In this document: in pieces, positions 1 to 8,867 of the stretch
Layout: each line of letters starts with the position of its first letter
Position numbering within the stretch: the first letter of the stretch is position 1
DNA from: Pseudomonas duriflava
Lineage (GTDB): Bacteria > Pseudomonadota > Gammaproteobacteria > Pseudomonadales > Pseudomonadaceae
Direction of reading: 5' to 3'
Length of the DNA: 64,000 nucleotides
Assembly: GCF_007830155.1 (NCBI RefSeq)
Contig: NZ_VLKY01000002.1
Location: 124,001-188,000, forward strand
The notes under the pieces: generated by a model
The model's database searches: none
Told to the model about the DNA's origin: nothing
The model's input: only the letters and a program-made list of their open reading frames with translations
Translations under genes and position numbers: made by a program

Positions 1-1318
1 GACACCCACCGGCAAAGCCATCATCGACCTGAAGGGACACTTTATCGAGGTGAATCCGCGTCTGTGCGAGATGCTAGGCTACGCCCCAGAGGTCTTGCAG
101 CAGAAAACGCTATCCGACATCACCCATTCCGAAGACCTGAGTCTTAGCCTGCAACTGGTCGATGAATTGCTGGCCGGTACGCGAGACACGTACATGCTGG
201 AAAAGCGCTACCTCTGTCAGGACGGCACCTTTATCTGGGCCGAACTCAGCGTAGCGCTAGTTCGAGACGAAAACGCAGAGCCGCTGCATCTCCTCTCCGT
301 TATTCAAGATGTCAGTGACCGCAAGCAAAGCGAGGCGTTGCTACACGATCACCAAATGGAGCTGGAGCGACGCGTAGTACAGCGAACCGCGGATCTGCAA
401 AGCAGCCGCGAGACGTTGCAGGCCATCACGGACAACCTCCCGCTGCTCATCGCCCATGTTGATCGCACACTGTATTATCAATTTGCCAATGACATCTATC
501 GTCAGATTTTTGGTATCGACCCTGTGAGCCTGGTGGGCAAGCCTTTGTCATCCATGCTGCACCCTGAGTTATATGAAGAGTTACTACCCTGTTTCCAGGC
601 TGTTCTGGCAGGCGAGCGGGTGATACGCGACAACATCCGCTACAGCCTTCAGCAGGACCGCATCTGGTGCACCACCTATATCCCCGATATACGCCAGGGC
701 GAGGTAGTAGGCTTTTATGTGATGTCGCAGGACGTGACCGAGCGCAAATTGGCTGAGAAAGTTCTTATCGACAAAGCCATGCTGGATCCGTTGACCGGCT
801 TGCCTAATCGTCGTGCTCTGGGCGAAAAGCTGGAGCAGATAATCCATGCCGCGCAAACCGAGCAAATACCGTCCGCTATTTTCTTCATGGACCTGGACGG
901 CTTCAAGGCCATCAATGATATGCACGGTCATGATGCAGGCGATGAAATCTTACGACAGGTTTCGCGCCGCTTGACGCAAACCGTCCGCCGAGATGATTTC
1001 GTCAGTCGCCTGGCCGGTGATGAATTTGTGATCGTGGCCAGCGGCATACCGTCACCCGGCATTGGCAGCCGTATCGCTGAAAGTATCTGCCAAGCCCTGG
1101 CCGTTCCCTTTCCATTGGATAACGGTTTCGCCAAGCTGGGCGCAAGCATTGGCATTACCTTGTGCCCCACAACCGGCGAGGTTTCGGCCGAGAACCTACT
1201 GGCCCAGGCCGACGCGGCCATGTACGAAGCCAAGCGCAAAGGCCGAAACAACCATCGCTTCGCCTCTCCGTTAGTGCACCCGGCCAAGCGTGCGTCAGCG
1301 GCCAAACATCCTGTGTAG
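1..1318 (+). CDS. PAS-PAS-GGDEF diguanylate cyclase (5' end outside window)
   Basis: The reading frame is already open at the first base, and PAS sequence (IDLKGHFIEVNPRLCEMLGY) is readable before the first GTG at 50, so the gene starts upstream. Visible order: PAS plus PAC (ends QDVSDRKQSE), a short coiled coil, a second PAS/PAC (ends MSQDVTERK), then a C-terminal GGDEF domain. The signature is RLAGDEF, an AGDEF variant common among active cyclases, preceded five residues upstream by RRDD, an inhibitory I-site (RxxD). No EAL domain follows; the protein ends shortly after GGDEF. By family it makes c-di-GMP from two GTP and is controlled by the PAS sensors. No membrane segment is visible in the part seen. 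Confidence 0.93.
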   Translation, partial: TPTGKAIIDLKGHFIEVNPRLCEMLGYAPEVLQQKTLSDITHSEDLSLSLQLVDELLAGTRDTYMLEKRYLCQDGTFIWAELSVALVRDENAEPLHLLSVIQDVSDRKQSEALLHDHQMELERRVVQRTADLQSSRETLQAITDNLPLLIAHVDRTLYYQFANDIYRQIFGIDPVSLVGKPLSSMLHPELYEELLPCFQAVLAGERVIRDNIRYSLQQDRIWCTTYIPDIRQGEVVGFYVMSQDVTERKLAEKVLIDKAMLDPLTGLPNRRALGEKLEQIIHAAQTEQIPSAIFFMDLDGFKAINDMHGHDAGDEILRQVSRRLTQTVRRDDFVSRLAGDEFVIVASGIPSPGIGSRIAESICQALAVPFPLDNGFAKLGASIGITLCPTTGEVSAENLLAQADAAMYEAKRKGRNNHRFASPLVHPAKRASAAKHPV

Positions 1319-1324
1319 CGCTGA

Positions 1325-1357
1325 TACAAGGCGGCCCGGCACTTGAGCCGTCTTGTA
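1325..1357. terminator. hairpin between convergent genes
   Basis: Arms at 1325-1335 and 1347-1357 pair over 11 bp with one G-U wobble around an 11-nt loop. It lies between the stop of the GGDEF gene and the stop of the convergent acetyltransferase, with no strong T run. Probably a bidirectional terminator. Confidence 0.5.
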
Positions 1358-1375
1358 AGAGAGCATCAACGGCTA

Positions 1376-2011
1376 TCAAGAGCCTGCTGAACCGTTGGCA
1401 ATTCTCGCCTGACAGTAGGCTTTGAAAGGCTCAAGGTCAGACGAACAGAGCAGTTTCGCTATTGAGCGCACCTCAGACTCTGGCCACTCCCACCATCGAC
1501 TGGCGAGAAGAAACTCACAGGTCTCATCATTGAACCGTTTTTTGATGACACGTGCTGGATTTCCGCCTACTACGGTATACGGAGGAACGTCCTTCGTAAC
1601 TACACTACCCGCCGCCACTACAGCACCGTGACCGATCTTGACCCCGGACAAGATGATCGCTTGGGAACATAGCCACACATCACTACCAACAATAATATCC
1701 CCATGCGTACCACCAAAATCAGGGACACCTTTCGCTTCTTCGATGAAAGCTGGAAAGGGAAAAGATGATAGCCAATCTGTTCGATGGTGACCGCCCAGAT
1801 AGAAATGCACGCCTTCTGCAATCGAGCAGTAATTGCCTATTTCCAGCGTCGAGCCTTCCTTCCAGTCGGATATGCAGGGACGGCCATACGTGCCTACACC
1901 AAACTGATAGCCGGGATAACGCCCCTGCATACGCGTCTGATTGCGCAGTAGCTTATTAGGCTCTTTCTTCTTTCGCTTGAAGAGTTGAGACAGGGAATCG
2001 ATAAGCACCAT
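1376..2011 (-). CDS. CatB/Vat-type hexapeptide O-acetyltransferase
   Basis: A 211-residue left-handed beta-helix acetyltransferase. It shows the family pattern [19 protein letters not shown], the active-site loop with [19 protein letters not shown], and the end of the helix [20 protein letters not shown] followed by [10 protein letters not shown]. These match the xenobiotic acetyltransferase (XAT) family of CatB chloramphenicol and Vat streptogramin enzymes, which use acetyl-CoA. Chromosomal relatives may instead acetylate sugars, so antibiotic resistance is not shown by sequence alone. It has no leader peptide and is presumably cytosolic. The Shine-Dalgarno before the ATG at 2011 is weak. 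It stands alone, convergent with the GGDEF gene. Confidence 0.85.
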   Translation of the reverse strand: MVLIDSLSQLFKRKKKEPNKLLRNQTRMQGRYPGYQFGVGTYGRPCISDWKEGSTLEIGNYCSIAEGVHFYLGGHHRTDWLSSFPFPAFIEEAKGVPDFGGTHGDIIVGSDVWLCSQAIILSGVKIGHGAVVAAGSVVTKDVPPYTVVGGNPARVIKKRFNDETCEFLLASRWWEWPESEVRSIAKLLCSSDLEPFKAYCQARIANGSAGS

Positions 2012-2184
2012 GTGTTACAGCCATCGCGCAGTAGCGCATTCAGTGTATATATTCAATCGATAGCAGACTATCGACGCCTCGTCAGGTAGTTCATGATCAC
2101 GCCAGGTGCTCTAGGTAATGGCCTTTACTCGTTTCAACCTGTGTATCCATTAGGATACATGGTGCAGAAAGACTGGAAAGCATC

Positions 2185-2829
2185 TTGAGTCGCTGGTATC
2201 GCGGCTACCTAAACACATTCAAGAAAAAGGCAGGCCGCGAAGCCACCCATGGGCTTTCCCGGCGGCAGGTTACCGGCGCGCTGGTCCTTCTGGCATTACT
2301 GGTCTTTTCGAAGTACATCTACATGGCCAGCATCACCAGTTATTTCACCTTTTACCTGATCGAAAAATTCGACCTTTCCGTCGCCAGTTCCCAGATGCAT
2401 CTGTTCCTCTTCCTGGGTGCCGTGGCAGCCGGTACGTTCTTTGGCGGGCCGATTGGCGACAGGATCGGGCGTAAGGCTGTGATCTGGTTTTCCATTCTTG
2501 GGGCCGCGCCGTTTACCTTGGCAATGCCCTACATGGACCTGTTCTGGACAAGCGTTCTAAGCGTAATTATCGGATTCATCCTGGCCTCGGCCTTCTCGGC
2601 CATTGTGGTGTACGCACAGGAGCTGGTGCCCGGTAACGTCGGCATGATCGCCGGGATATTCTTTGGTCTGATGTTTGGCTTTAGTGGAATCGCGGCGGCT
2701 GCGCTGGGGCACCTGGCTGACTTGCATGGCATCGCGTACGTCTACACGCTGTGCTCGTTCATGCCGCTTCTCGGCATTCTTACCGTCTTTTTGCCCTCTA
2801 CTAAAGCAAAGCGCAGCGTGCCCTCCTGA
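2185..2829 (+). pseudogene. fsr: 3' half of an fsr-type MFS exporter
   Basis: The 214-residue frame (TTG at 2185) matches the C-terminal half of fosmidomycin-resistance exporters: FSKYIYMASITSYFTFYLIE, GGPIGDRIGRKAVIW, ASAFSAIVVYAQELVPG, LLGILTVFLP. Full Fsr proteins have about 400 residues and 12 membrane segments; here only about six remain. Homology begins near the central linker (SRWYRG). The frame is closed upstream by a stop at 2116-2118, and the ~170 bases before 2185 hold no N-terminal half. The preceding gene is intact and on the other strand, so the 5' half has been lost. It is probably non-functional as a transporter. The identity of the half-protein is clear; pseudogene status is inferred. 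Confidence 0.8.
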
Positions 2830-2937
2830 CTTCTGATACCCGCCTGAAAGCTGCAAGCCCTTCGCAGGAGGGCTGCGGCGCAACGTAAATGAAGTATTTG
2901 CCTTATCGTATGCCGCGTCTTGCCGAGGTTAAGTGCT

Positions 2938-3723
2938 GTGGAAGCAGAAATCGTTATAGAACCCTCGTTCTTGCTCATCCTGGGATTGGTCGCGTTTGCC
3001 GCCGGGTTTATTGACACCCTGGCTGGCGGTGGCGGGTTGATTACCGTTCCGACACTCATGCTGGCCCAGATCCCGCCCCTGTATGCACTGGCCACGAATA
3101 AGCTTCAAGCCTCGTTCGGGACCTTAATCGCGACGCTGACATTACTGCGCAAGCGCAAAATCGTTTGGTCCGAGGTCAAGAAACCCTTTCTGGCCTCATT
3201 CGTAGGATCGGCACTTGGTGCGTTGGTCATTCAACACGTCGATGCAGGTGCCCTGGAGGTGCTGGTTCCAGTTGTGCTTGGTGTTATCGCCCTGTATTTC
3301 CTGCTGGCCCCGAATGCAGGCGCGCTCGAACGCAAACCGCGCATGGGCCCGCGTCTGCATCGGCTTCTGGTCGTCCCGCTCATTGGTTTCTACGATGGTT
3401 TCTTTGGCCCCGGCACCGGCTCTTTCTTTTCACTTAGCGAAGTTGCCTTGAGAGGCCGCGACCTGATTGCAGCAACCGCCACGGCCAAGTCCCTGAACCT
3501 GGCGAGCAACGTTGCCTCGCTGCTGATCTTCATCCTCGGCGGAAAAGTGCTCTGGCTCGTGGGCGGGGTCATGGCGATCGGCCAACTGGCCGGGGCCTAC
3601 CTGGGCTCCCTGGCCGTCATCGGCGGCGGCGCCCGGCTGATCAGGCCGCTTATCGTGCTGATCTGTTTAGCGATGCTAGGGCGCTACCTGTATCAGAACG
3701 GGTATTTTTCAGCTATTGGCTGA
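2938..3723 (+). CDS. TauE/SafE (TSUP) family membrane permease
   Basis: A 261-residue integral membrane protein with the TSUP signature twice: AGFIDTLAGGGGLITVPTLM near the N terminus and IGFYDGFFGPGTGSFF in the second half, separated by hydrophobic segments. Family members export or import small anions such as sulfite, sulfonates or organic acids; the substrate here is unknown. The GTG at 2938 is preferred because GAGG lies 9 bases upstream; the frame is open from a TTG at 2920 that lacks a site. It follows the broken fsr gene by about 110 bases on the same strand. A second, divergent TSUP gene lies at 31708-32439. Confidence 0.85.
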   Translation: MEAEIVIEPSFLLILGLVAFAAGFIDTLAGGGGLITVPTLMLAQIPPLYALATNKLQASFGTLIATLTLLRKRKIVWSEVKKPFLASFVGSALGALVIQHVDAGALEVLVPVVLGVIALYFLLAPNAGALERKPRMGPRLHRLLVVPLIGFYDGFFGPGTGSFFSLSEVALRGRDLIAATATAKSLNLASNVASLLIFILGGKVLWLVGGVMAIGQLAGAYLGSLAVIGGGARLIRPLIVLICLAMLGRYLYQNGYFSAIG

Positions 3724-4020
3724 TTGGCTTTTGTGCCTGTCTGTTACATACCGATTGTGTAGTTCGCTCTGGGCTGGCTGCCTATATCCAGTGACCGCAA
3801 CCCCAGAATCGGCTATGGCAGCCAGGAATTTCCAGTGTTCTTGCTTGCCTCTAGACACGCAAGAAAGCACCCAGGCTCCTTGATTGGCAAACGCCATAGC
3901 AGCGATTTCTATCACCAATCGCAGGATGAGCCCCTCGTACTTCATCTCCTTGGGATTTGTGATCCTTTAACCACCACCCGGTGCGGATAACCGAATGAGC
4001 GGCCGCCTCCAGCTGGCATA

Positions 4021-4308
4021 TCAGGCGATATAACGTAGGCGATTTACATCTTTGGATGGTGGGCACCCAAACTGACGGCTGTACTCGCGGCTGAATTGCG
4101 AGGGGCTTTCATAACCAACGCGATAGCAGGCGCTGGATACATCGAGCCCTTCATTGATCATTAACCGGCGAGCCTCCTGCAAGCGTAGCTGTTTCTGGTA
4201 CTGCAGCGGACTCATTGCGGTGACAGCCTTGAACAGGTGATACAGCGCAGAGCTACTGAGCAAGCGATGCGCCATGCATGCTGCCAAGGGCGAGAAAACC
4301 CTGGCCAA
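4021..4308 (-). pseudogene. C-terminal remnant of an AraC-family regulator
   Basis: Only the DNA-binding end is left: [51 protein letters not shown], which are the two helix-turn-helix motifs of AraC proteins, here of the subgroup with an AraC_N sensor domain. About 95 residues remain of a usual ~300, and the DNA just upstream of the frame (4309 onward) belongs to another broken gene. The ~190-residue sensor domain has been deleted. Intact relatives commonly regulate neighbouring SDR oxidoreductase genes, which fits the SDR cluster at 4988-7674. Confidence 0.8.
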
Positions 4309-4329
4309 CGCAGCCGGGCGTTGGGTTAT

Positions 4330-4572
4330 CAGCGACGATAGAGCAGCATGCCGGCGTGGTACAGGATACCGTCGTGAAACTCACCATCAGCCGTGAAGCC
4401 GGCCGGATGTAATGACCTTCGACCTCATAGCGCCCCTGGTAGATAGTCTGGCGGTTACCTCGCGCCTCGTTGTAGCGACCACGGGCAACAACTCATGGCG
4501 AATGTATCCGTCGGCGGTGATCCACGAACCGACATAAGGGTGACTAGCGGCGACGATTCGAGCGCTTTGCAT
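4330..4572 (-). pseudogene. frameshifted Atu4866-family protein
   Basis: The gene starts at the ATG ending at 4572 behind a good GGAGG site and reads MQSARIVAASHPYVGSWITA then DGYIRHELLP. At that point the frame must change to recover the family sequence GRYNEARGNRQ, YQGRYEVEGHYI. A second change, with loss of about five or six codons, is needed to reach [18 protein letters not shown] and the stop at 4330. Atu4866-domain proteins are small beta-rich proteins of unknown function, often beside SDR and AraC genes as here. With at least one frameshift and one small deletion, this copy cannot make the normal product. Family recognition is from memory of the consensus. Confidence 0.75.
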
Positions 4573-4601
4573 GTGAAGTTCCTCCATCACTAATGGAGCG
4601 A

Positions 4602-4814
4602 TTAGCCGAGGCGGCCAATCGCGGTGCGGTCGGAGCCGTCTTCGACGATGCGAACCCCCGGCGTACGTTTCGCACCGTCTCCAGTCACACGAAACATGGA
4701 CGTGCACTTTGCACCATCCTTTAGAAAGGGTGTACCTACCGGTGCGAGGCCGGCAGTAGAAACGATGAAGACGCTGAGCGCAGTACCGATGAATACGTGG
4801 TCGAAATCGTTCAT
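4602..4814 (-). CDS. small hypothetical protein with hydrophobic N terminus
   Basis: A 70-residue frame, ATG at 4814, with GAGG 9 bases upstream. Residues ~7-24 (VFIGTALSVFIVSTAGLA) are hydrophobic and could be a signal peptide or a membrane anchor. The rest is polar and resembles nothing I recognise. It lies between the broken SDR (4988-5681) and the broken Atu4866-family gene on the same strand, so it may be the third member of a decaying operon or a chance frame. The opposite strand is also open here. Confidence 0.35.
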   Translation of the reverse strand: MNDFDHVFIGTALSVFIVSTAGLAPVGTPFLKDGAKCTSMFRVTGDGAKRTPGVRIVEDGSDRTAIGRLG

Positions 4815-4987
4815 GTGGATGCCCTCACAAGTCGAGTAGCAGGTGGGGATGGCCTGTCCGGGCCACTCGGGGCCATCCGTTTCGTGAGTTCAGGTTTGGA
4901 CGTCAGGTGGCTTGCCCGTTAGGCCGAAAATGCTGCCGGCTTGCCTGATCCTGCACGGCAGCACCCTCTTCTCCCTGGATGGATCAC

Positions 4988-5681
4988 TTACTTGCCCCAC
5001 TCAGGGCCGCCGTCGGTTGCGGTCTGCCCGCCGTCGACCGCGAGCGTAGCACCCGTGATGAAAGCAGCCTGGTCGCTGGCCAGGAAATAGATCGCGTTGG
5101 CGACCTCATCGACCGTACCGGCCCGGCGCAGCGGGATGCGTTCCCAGGCTTTGGCCAGTAGCGTCTCATCGTCCATGATCGCCTCAGTCATCTCTGTAAT
5201 AGTCAGCCCGGGGCAGACGGTATTGGCGCGCACGCGGTCGCGACCATAATCGCAGGCGATGCTGCGCGTGAGATTGGCGACCGCAGCCTTGGCAGCGCAG
5301 TACGCGGCATGATTCCAACCACCGCCGAGCGACGACACAGAGCCTACATTGATGATCGAACCATGTGCTTTCTTCAGGTGGGGAATGGTCGAGCGTGCCG
5401 ACCAGGTTCATGCCGACCGCGTTGACCAGCGTATCGAGACGCCCAAAGCGCTCGACGGTCAGGCGCACCAGCTCATCGCAGGCCTCGCGCTGCGACACAT
5501 CCGCGATGTGAGCCAATACACGCTCGGCCGGTAGATCCGCAGCGAAACGCTCCAGCCGGACCCGATTACACCCGGCAACCACCACCAGGTAGCCCTCACG
5601 CAGGAACCGGCGAGCAGCGGCAGCCCCGATACCGGAGCCACCACCGATGATGAGTGCGACCTTGCTCTGAAAGTGATTCAT
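4988..5681 (-). pseudogene. SDR oxidoreductase with internal frameshifting deletion
   Basis: It begins with a good start (GGAGG before the ATG at 5681) and the classical SDR Rossmann motif GGGSGIG, and runs to LVNAVGMNLVGTLDHS. From there the correct family sequence continues only in another frame: PHLKKAHGSIINVG, SSLGGGWNHAAYCAAKAA (the catalytic YxxxK), RANTVCPGLT, FITGATLAVDGG. The helix between DHS and PHLKK (about 20-25 residues, with the usual conserved Asn) is missing at about 5385-5392. One deletion thus removed the segment and broke the frame. The enzyme is presumably dead. An intact SDR follows 5 bases upstream in the transcription direction. Confidence 0.85.
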
Positions 5682-5685
5682 GACC

Positions 5686-6543
5686 CTAACCTCCACCCAG
5701 GCGATCAGCGTTGGGCTTCGGGAAGTCGGCTCCGCGCGCAGTAGCTTCCCAGGCACGAAATTCTGCCTGCATGTCCGCAAGCTTGTTTGTCGCGACTTCA
5801 AAGGCGTCATTGCCCAACAGCAGCCATTTAGGCGGCCTCGGTGCAGTAACGGCGGTATGTATGGCTGCCGCCGCACGGGCCGGATCACCGGCCTGGTGTC
5901 CGACCGAGGCGTGATAGGCGCGGCGCGCCTCGCCGGCGGTCATGTCGTAATCGTCGATCGGCTCGGCTACCTCGGCTGCCGATCCGGCCCACTCGGTACG
6001 AAACGCGCTGGGCTCTACCGTCATGACCCGTATGCCCAGGGGCTCGACCTCGGCACGCAGGGTTTCCGAAAGCCCCTCGACGGCGAACTTGCTCGCGCAG
6101 TAGTAACCCACTGCGGGAAAACCGGCGAGGCCGCCAATGGAGGTCAGGTTGACGATCATACCCCGGCGTCGCTGGCGCATGCCGGGTAGCACTGCGTGGA
6201 TCATGTGGGCAGTGCCGAAGAAGTTGACCTCGAACAGTCGCCGCGCCGATTGCGGATCGGTTTCCTCGACTGCGGCGAAGTGGCCGATACCAGCGTTATT
6301 GACCAAGACATCGACCGAACCGAACACGTGCTCGGCTTCGGCCACCACAGCCTTGACCTGCTCGGCATCGGTGACGTCCAGCGGCAGCACTACGGCCTGG
6401 CCGAGTCTGGCTAGATCCTGCACCTGCTCGACCTTGCGCGCGGTGACGACCACGCGCTCGCCCCGTTCCAGCAGATGGGATGCGATGTAGCGGCCGAAAC
6501 CCGTTGAACAGCCCGTTATCAGCCAGGTGTTTTGCGTGCTCAT
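5686..6543 (-). CDS. classical SDR oxidoreductase
   Basis: A 285-residue short-chain dehydrogenase/reductase. The NADP-binding motif TGCSTGFG lies near residue 10, VNNAGIG marks the core, and the catalytic Ser and YxxxK appear in LTSIGGLAGFPAVGYYCASK. The C-terminal ~40 residues extend beyond the core, as in the subfamily annotated as oxidoreductases with TGxxxGxG. The start at 6543 follows AGAGGA. The substrate cannot be told from sequence. It is in a minus-strand run SDR (6910-7674), ABM monooxygenase (6573-6881), this gene, broken SDR (4988-5681), with short gaps, so co-transcription is likely. Confidence 0.88.
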   Translation of the reverse strand: MSTQNTWLITGCSTGFGRYIASHLLERGERVVVTARKVEQVQDLARLGQAVVLPLDVTDAEQVKAVVAEAEHVFGSVDVLVNNAGIGHFAAVEETDPQSARRLFEVNFFGTAHMIHAVLPGMRQRRRGMIVNLTSIGGLAGFPAVGYYCASKFAVEGLSETLRAEVEPLGIRVMTVEPSAFRTEWAGSAAEVAEPIDDYDMTAGEARRAYHASVGHQAGDPARAAAAIHTAVTAPRPPKWLLLGNDAFEVATNKLADMQAEFRAWEATARGADFPKPNADRLGGG

Positions 6544-6572
6544 GGGGTGGTCCTCTTGTGAATGGATCAGGA

Positions 6573-6881
6573 TCAGCGCTCAGCGGCTTCCGAGCGACGC
6601 TCAAAGGTACGAATCTCGGGGGCTTCGCTGCAGAGCGCGTCTAGGTCTTTCATGAAGGCTTGAACGTAGGGCGTCTGCATGTGCCCGTCGAAGTCGGCGG
6701 GTGATTGCCAGTCCTCGTAAACAAACCAGTAGTCAGACGAATCGGTCGCCCGGTAGATGTCGTAACGAACGCAGCCAGGCTCCTGCCGGGTAGGCCCGGC
6801 CAGCGCCAATAGGCGCTGACCAAGGGCATCGCCCTGTCCGAGGCGCGCGTTGAAAAAAGCCACATTAGTCAGCATGCTCAT
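6573..6881 (-). CDS. ABM-domain monooxygenase (YgiN-like)
   Basis: A 102-residue single-domain protein of the antibiotic biosynthesis monooxygenase fold (ferredoxin-like dimer). Visible marks are RLLALAGPTRQEPGCVRYD, YWFVYEDWQSPADFDGHMQT and PYVQAF, with the His typical of quinol monooxygenases of the YgiN type. Relatives oxidise quinols or aromatic compounds without a cofactor; the substrate here is unproven. A GGGAG site precedes the ATG at 6881. Its place between two SDR genes suggests linked work on an aromatic or quinoid substrate. Confidence 0.85.
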   Translation of the reverse strand: MSMLTNVAFFNARLGQGDALGQRLLALAGPTRQEPGCVRYDIYRATDSSDYWFVYEDWQSPADFDGHMQTPYVQAFMKDLDALCSEAPEIRTFERRSEAAER

Positions 6882-6909
6882 GAAGGCTCTCCCGTGAGTG
6901 ACAGGTCGA

Positions 6910-7674
6910 TCAGCCAGCGGTAACGGTCATGCCGCCGTCGGCCATGACAACCGAACCAACAATAAAGCTGGCGCGATCCGAGGCGAGAAAGGCCACGATT
7001 TCGGCGATTTCCTCTGGCTGCGCAGCGCGGCCAATGGGCGCGGCTTCGCCATGCCGGGCCAGGAAACCGGGGCCGTCGTCGACCACGTCATTGAGGATAT
7101 TGGTAACTACGTCACCGACACCAATGGCGTTGACGCGGATGCCATGCTCGATGGCTTCGAGCGCCAGGGTACGGGTCAGCTGTGCCAGCGCACCTTTCGA
7201 GGCGGTGTAGGCGGCAATGGTCGGAAAAGCGAAGTAGGACGCATAGGAGGCGATGTTAACAATGGCCCCCGACCGGTTAGGCATCATGGCCTTGACCGCT
7301 TCACGCGAATGCAGAAAAGCGGCAGTAGCGTTGACCGCCTGGATGCGCTCCCAGTCCTCGCGAGTCATGTCCACGACCCGCTTGTTGATAATGATCCCGG
7401 CATTGTTGACCAGGATGTCCAGGCGGCCGAACTGCTCGACGGCCAAACCGACCGCACGTTCGGCAGCGCCGTCGTCGGTGATGTCAGCCACCAGCGGGAC
7501 CAGCCCGGGACAAGCAAGCTCCTCGACGGCTGGATTCAGGTCTTCAGCAATAACGTTAGCGCCACGTGCATGCAGCAGCAGTGCGATAGCCCTGCCAATT
7601 CCGCTGGCAGCTCCGGTGACTAGCGCGACTTTGCCTTCGACTTCATGGGGGACGCTGTACTTGATATCAGTCAT
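6910..7674 (-). CDS. SDR oxidoreductase (FabG-like)
   Basis: A 254-residue classical SDR: TGAASGIGRAIA (cofactor loop), VNNAGIIIN, NIASYASYFAFPTIAAYTAS then K (catalytic Ser, YxxxK), and the C-terminal FIVGSVVMADGGMT typical of FabG-type reductases. I chose the ATG at 7674 because AGGAG sits six bases upstream; the frame could be extended 11 codons but without a ribosome site. It is the first gene of the minus-strand SDR/ABM run. NAD(P)-dependent reduction or oxidation of a small hydroxy/keto compound is expected. Confidence 0.88.
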   Translation of the reverse strand: MTDIKYSVPHEVEGKVALVTGAASGIGRAIALLLHARGANVIAEDLNPAVEELACPGLVPLVADITDDGAAERAVGLAVEQFGRLDILVNNAGIIINKRVVDMTREDWERIQAVNATAAFLHSREAVKAMMPNRSGAIVNIASYASYFAFPTIAAYTASKGALAQLTRTLALEAIEHGIRVNAIGVGDVVTNILNDVVDDGPGFLARHGEAAPIGRAAQPEEIAEIVAFLASDRASFIVGSVVMADGGMTVTAG

Positions 7675-7844
7675 GATGATCTCCTGCGTTGCGAGCAGAC
7701 GAGACATTCGCCGGCTCAGCGCCCGTAGGCGCCGTCGTGATCGACGGTTCTACTGTCTCGCAACAAGAAGCGCTGAGCTTTCGCAGGTTTGCCGAGGCTG
7801 TCGGGGTTTTGCGCCAAGAGGCGATTGCGGGTCATCTTTGTTGG

Positions 7845-8768
7845 TCAGGCCTTGAATCGCCACCGCACCTGTGAGTCATCGGGCAGCGGGATAAACTCGT
7901 CGTCTCCTGGTACATCAGGAAAGCGTCGGGCACGCCAGTCTTCGGCCGCCTGAAGAATGCGCTCGGGCCGACTGGAGACAAAGTTCCAGTAGATGTGCCG
8001 GTTCCCTTCCAGCGGCTCGCCACCCAGCAGCAAGAGCCGCGACGGCCCAACGGCACGAAGCACAATCTCGCTGTTCGGGCGAAGCACAACCAAACAATCT
8101 GCACTGAATCGTCCTGACTGGCCTACCACCTCAATTTCGCCGCTAACAATGTAAAGAGCACGCTCGATGTGTTCGGCTGATAAGCGATAACGCGCACCGG
8201 CTTGCAACTGGAGGTCCGCGTAGAACAGATCGGAAACCGTCTGGGTAGGCGAGCTAAGGCCATCGAGCGAGCCGGCCAGCAGGCTCAGCGAAGCGCCCTC
8301 GCCTTCGGTATGCGGGATGCGCTCAGCCAGCAAATGCTGAAAGCGTGGCTCGGCTTCCTCATGCGCCTCGGGTAGCGCAACCCAGGCCTGAAACCCCATG
8401 AGCTCACCACCGCTGGCTCGAACCGGATCGCTTGAGCGTTCGGAGTGGACGATGCCGCGCCCGGCGGTCATCAGGTTTACCTCCCCGGCATGCAGCTGCT
8501 GAATGTGCCCGGCACTGTCGCGGTGCAGCATTTCGCCCTGCAGGAGATAACTAATCGTCGATAGCCCGATATGCGGATGTGGGCGGGTGTCAACGCCCTC
8601 CCCTGGCCCAAAGACCACCGGTCCGAAGCTGTCAAGAAAGATAAACGGCCCGACCATCCGCCGCTGCGCCGAGGGCAATGCACGGCGTACATCGAACCCA
8701 CCGAGGTCACGCACGTTGGGAAGGATGATTTGCTCTATGGAGCCCGTAACGGAGGTTTGCAAGGTCAT
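7845..8768 (-). CDS. pirin family protein
   Basis: A 307-residue bicupin of the pirin family. The N-terminal cupin has the metal-binding pattern (RPHPHIGLSTISYLLQGEML, with the following HRDS and the GRGIVHSERS segment). The C-terminal cupin carries GEIEVVG and GGEPL. Bacterial pirins have quercetin dioxygenase or redox-sensor roles, and many sit next to LysR regulators responsive to electrophiles. It is divergent from the LysR gene at 8868 with a 99-base shared promoter that holds a LysR-type dyad. The Shine-Dalgarno is modest. Confidence 0.9.
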   Translation of the reverse strand: MTLQTSVTGSIEQIILPNVRDLGGFDVRRALPSAQRRMVGPFIFLDSFGPVVFGPGEGVDTRPHPHIGLSTISYLLQGEMLHRDSAGHIQQLHAGEVNLMTAGRGIVHSERSSDPVRASGGELMGFQAWVALPEAHEEAEPRFQHLLAERIPHTEGEGASLSLLAGSLDGLSSPTQTVSDLFYADLQLQAGARYRLSAEHIERALYIVSGEIEVVGQSGRFSADCLVVLRPNSEIVLRAVGPSRLLLLGGEPLEGNRHIYWNFVSSRPERILQAAEDWRARRFPDVPGDDEFIPLPDDSQVRWRFKA

Positions 8769-8817
8769 GGCGGTCTCGCTGAATGAGTGGGGATGTGTTC
8801 ACTCTAAGCTCACTGCC

Positions 8818-8838
8818 TTATCAGCAAAACCCGGATAA
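8818..8838. promoter_or_regulatory. LysR-type dyad in pirin/lysR divergent promoter
   Basis: TTATC (8818-8822) and GATAA (8834-8838) form a perfect 5-bp inverted repeat around 11 bases, the usual geometry of LysR-family binding sites (T-N11-A). It lies 30 bases before the lysR start and 50 before the pirin start, so one bound regulator could control both. The GATAAT at its right edge could also act as a -10 box for lysR. Confidence 0.45.
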
Positions 8839-8867
8839 TATGCACCGAAACGTTCGAGGAATTCGAA

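Noticed and set aside
3709-3945. Minus-strand frame of 78 codons beside the araC remnant
   Set aside because: AAGGAG touches its ATG with no spacing and the sequence matches nothing; kept out as too uncertain.
5349-5392. Programmed frameshift in the SDR
   Set aside because: A whole conserved helix is missing at the shift, so it is a deletion and not a recoding site.
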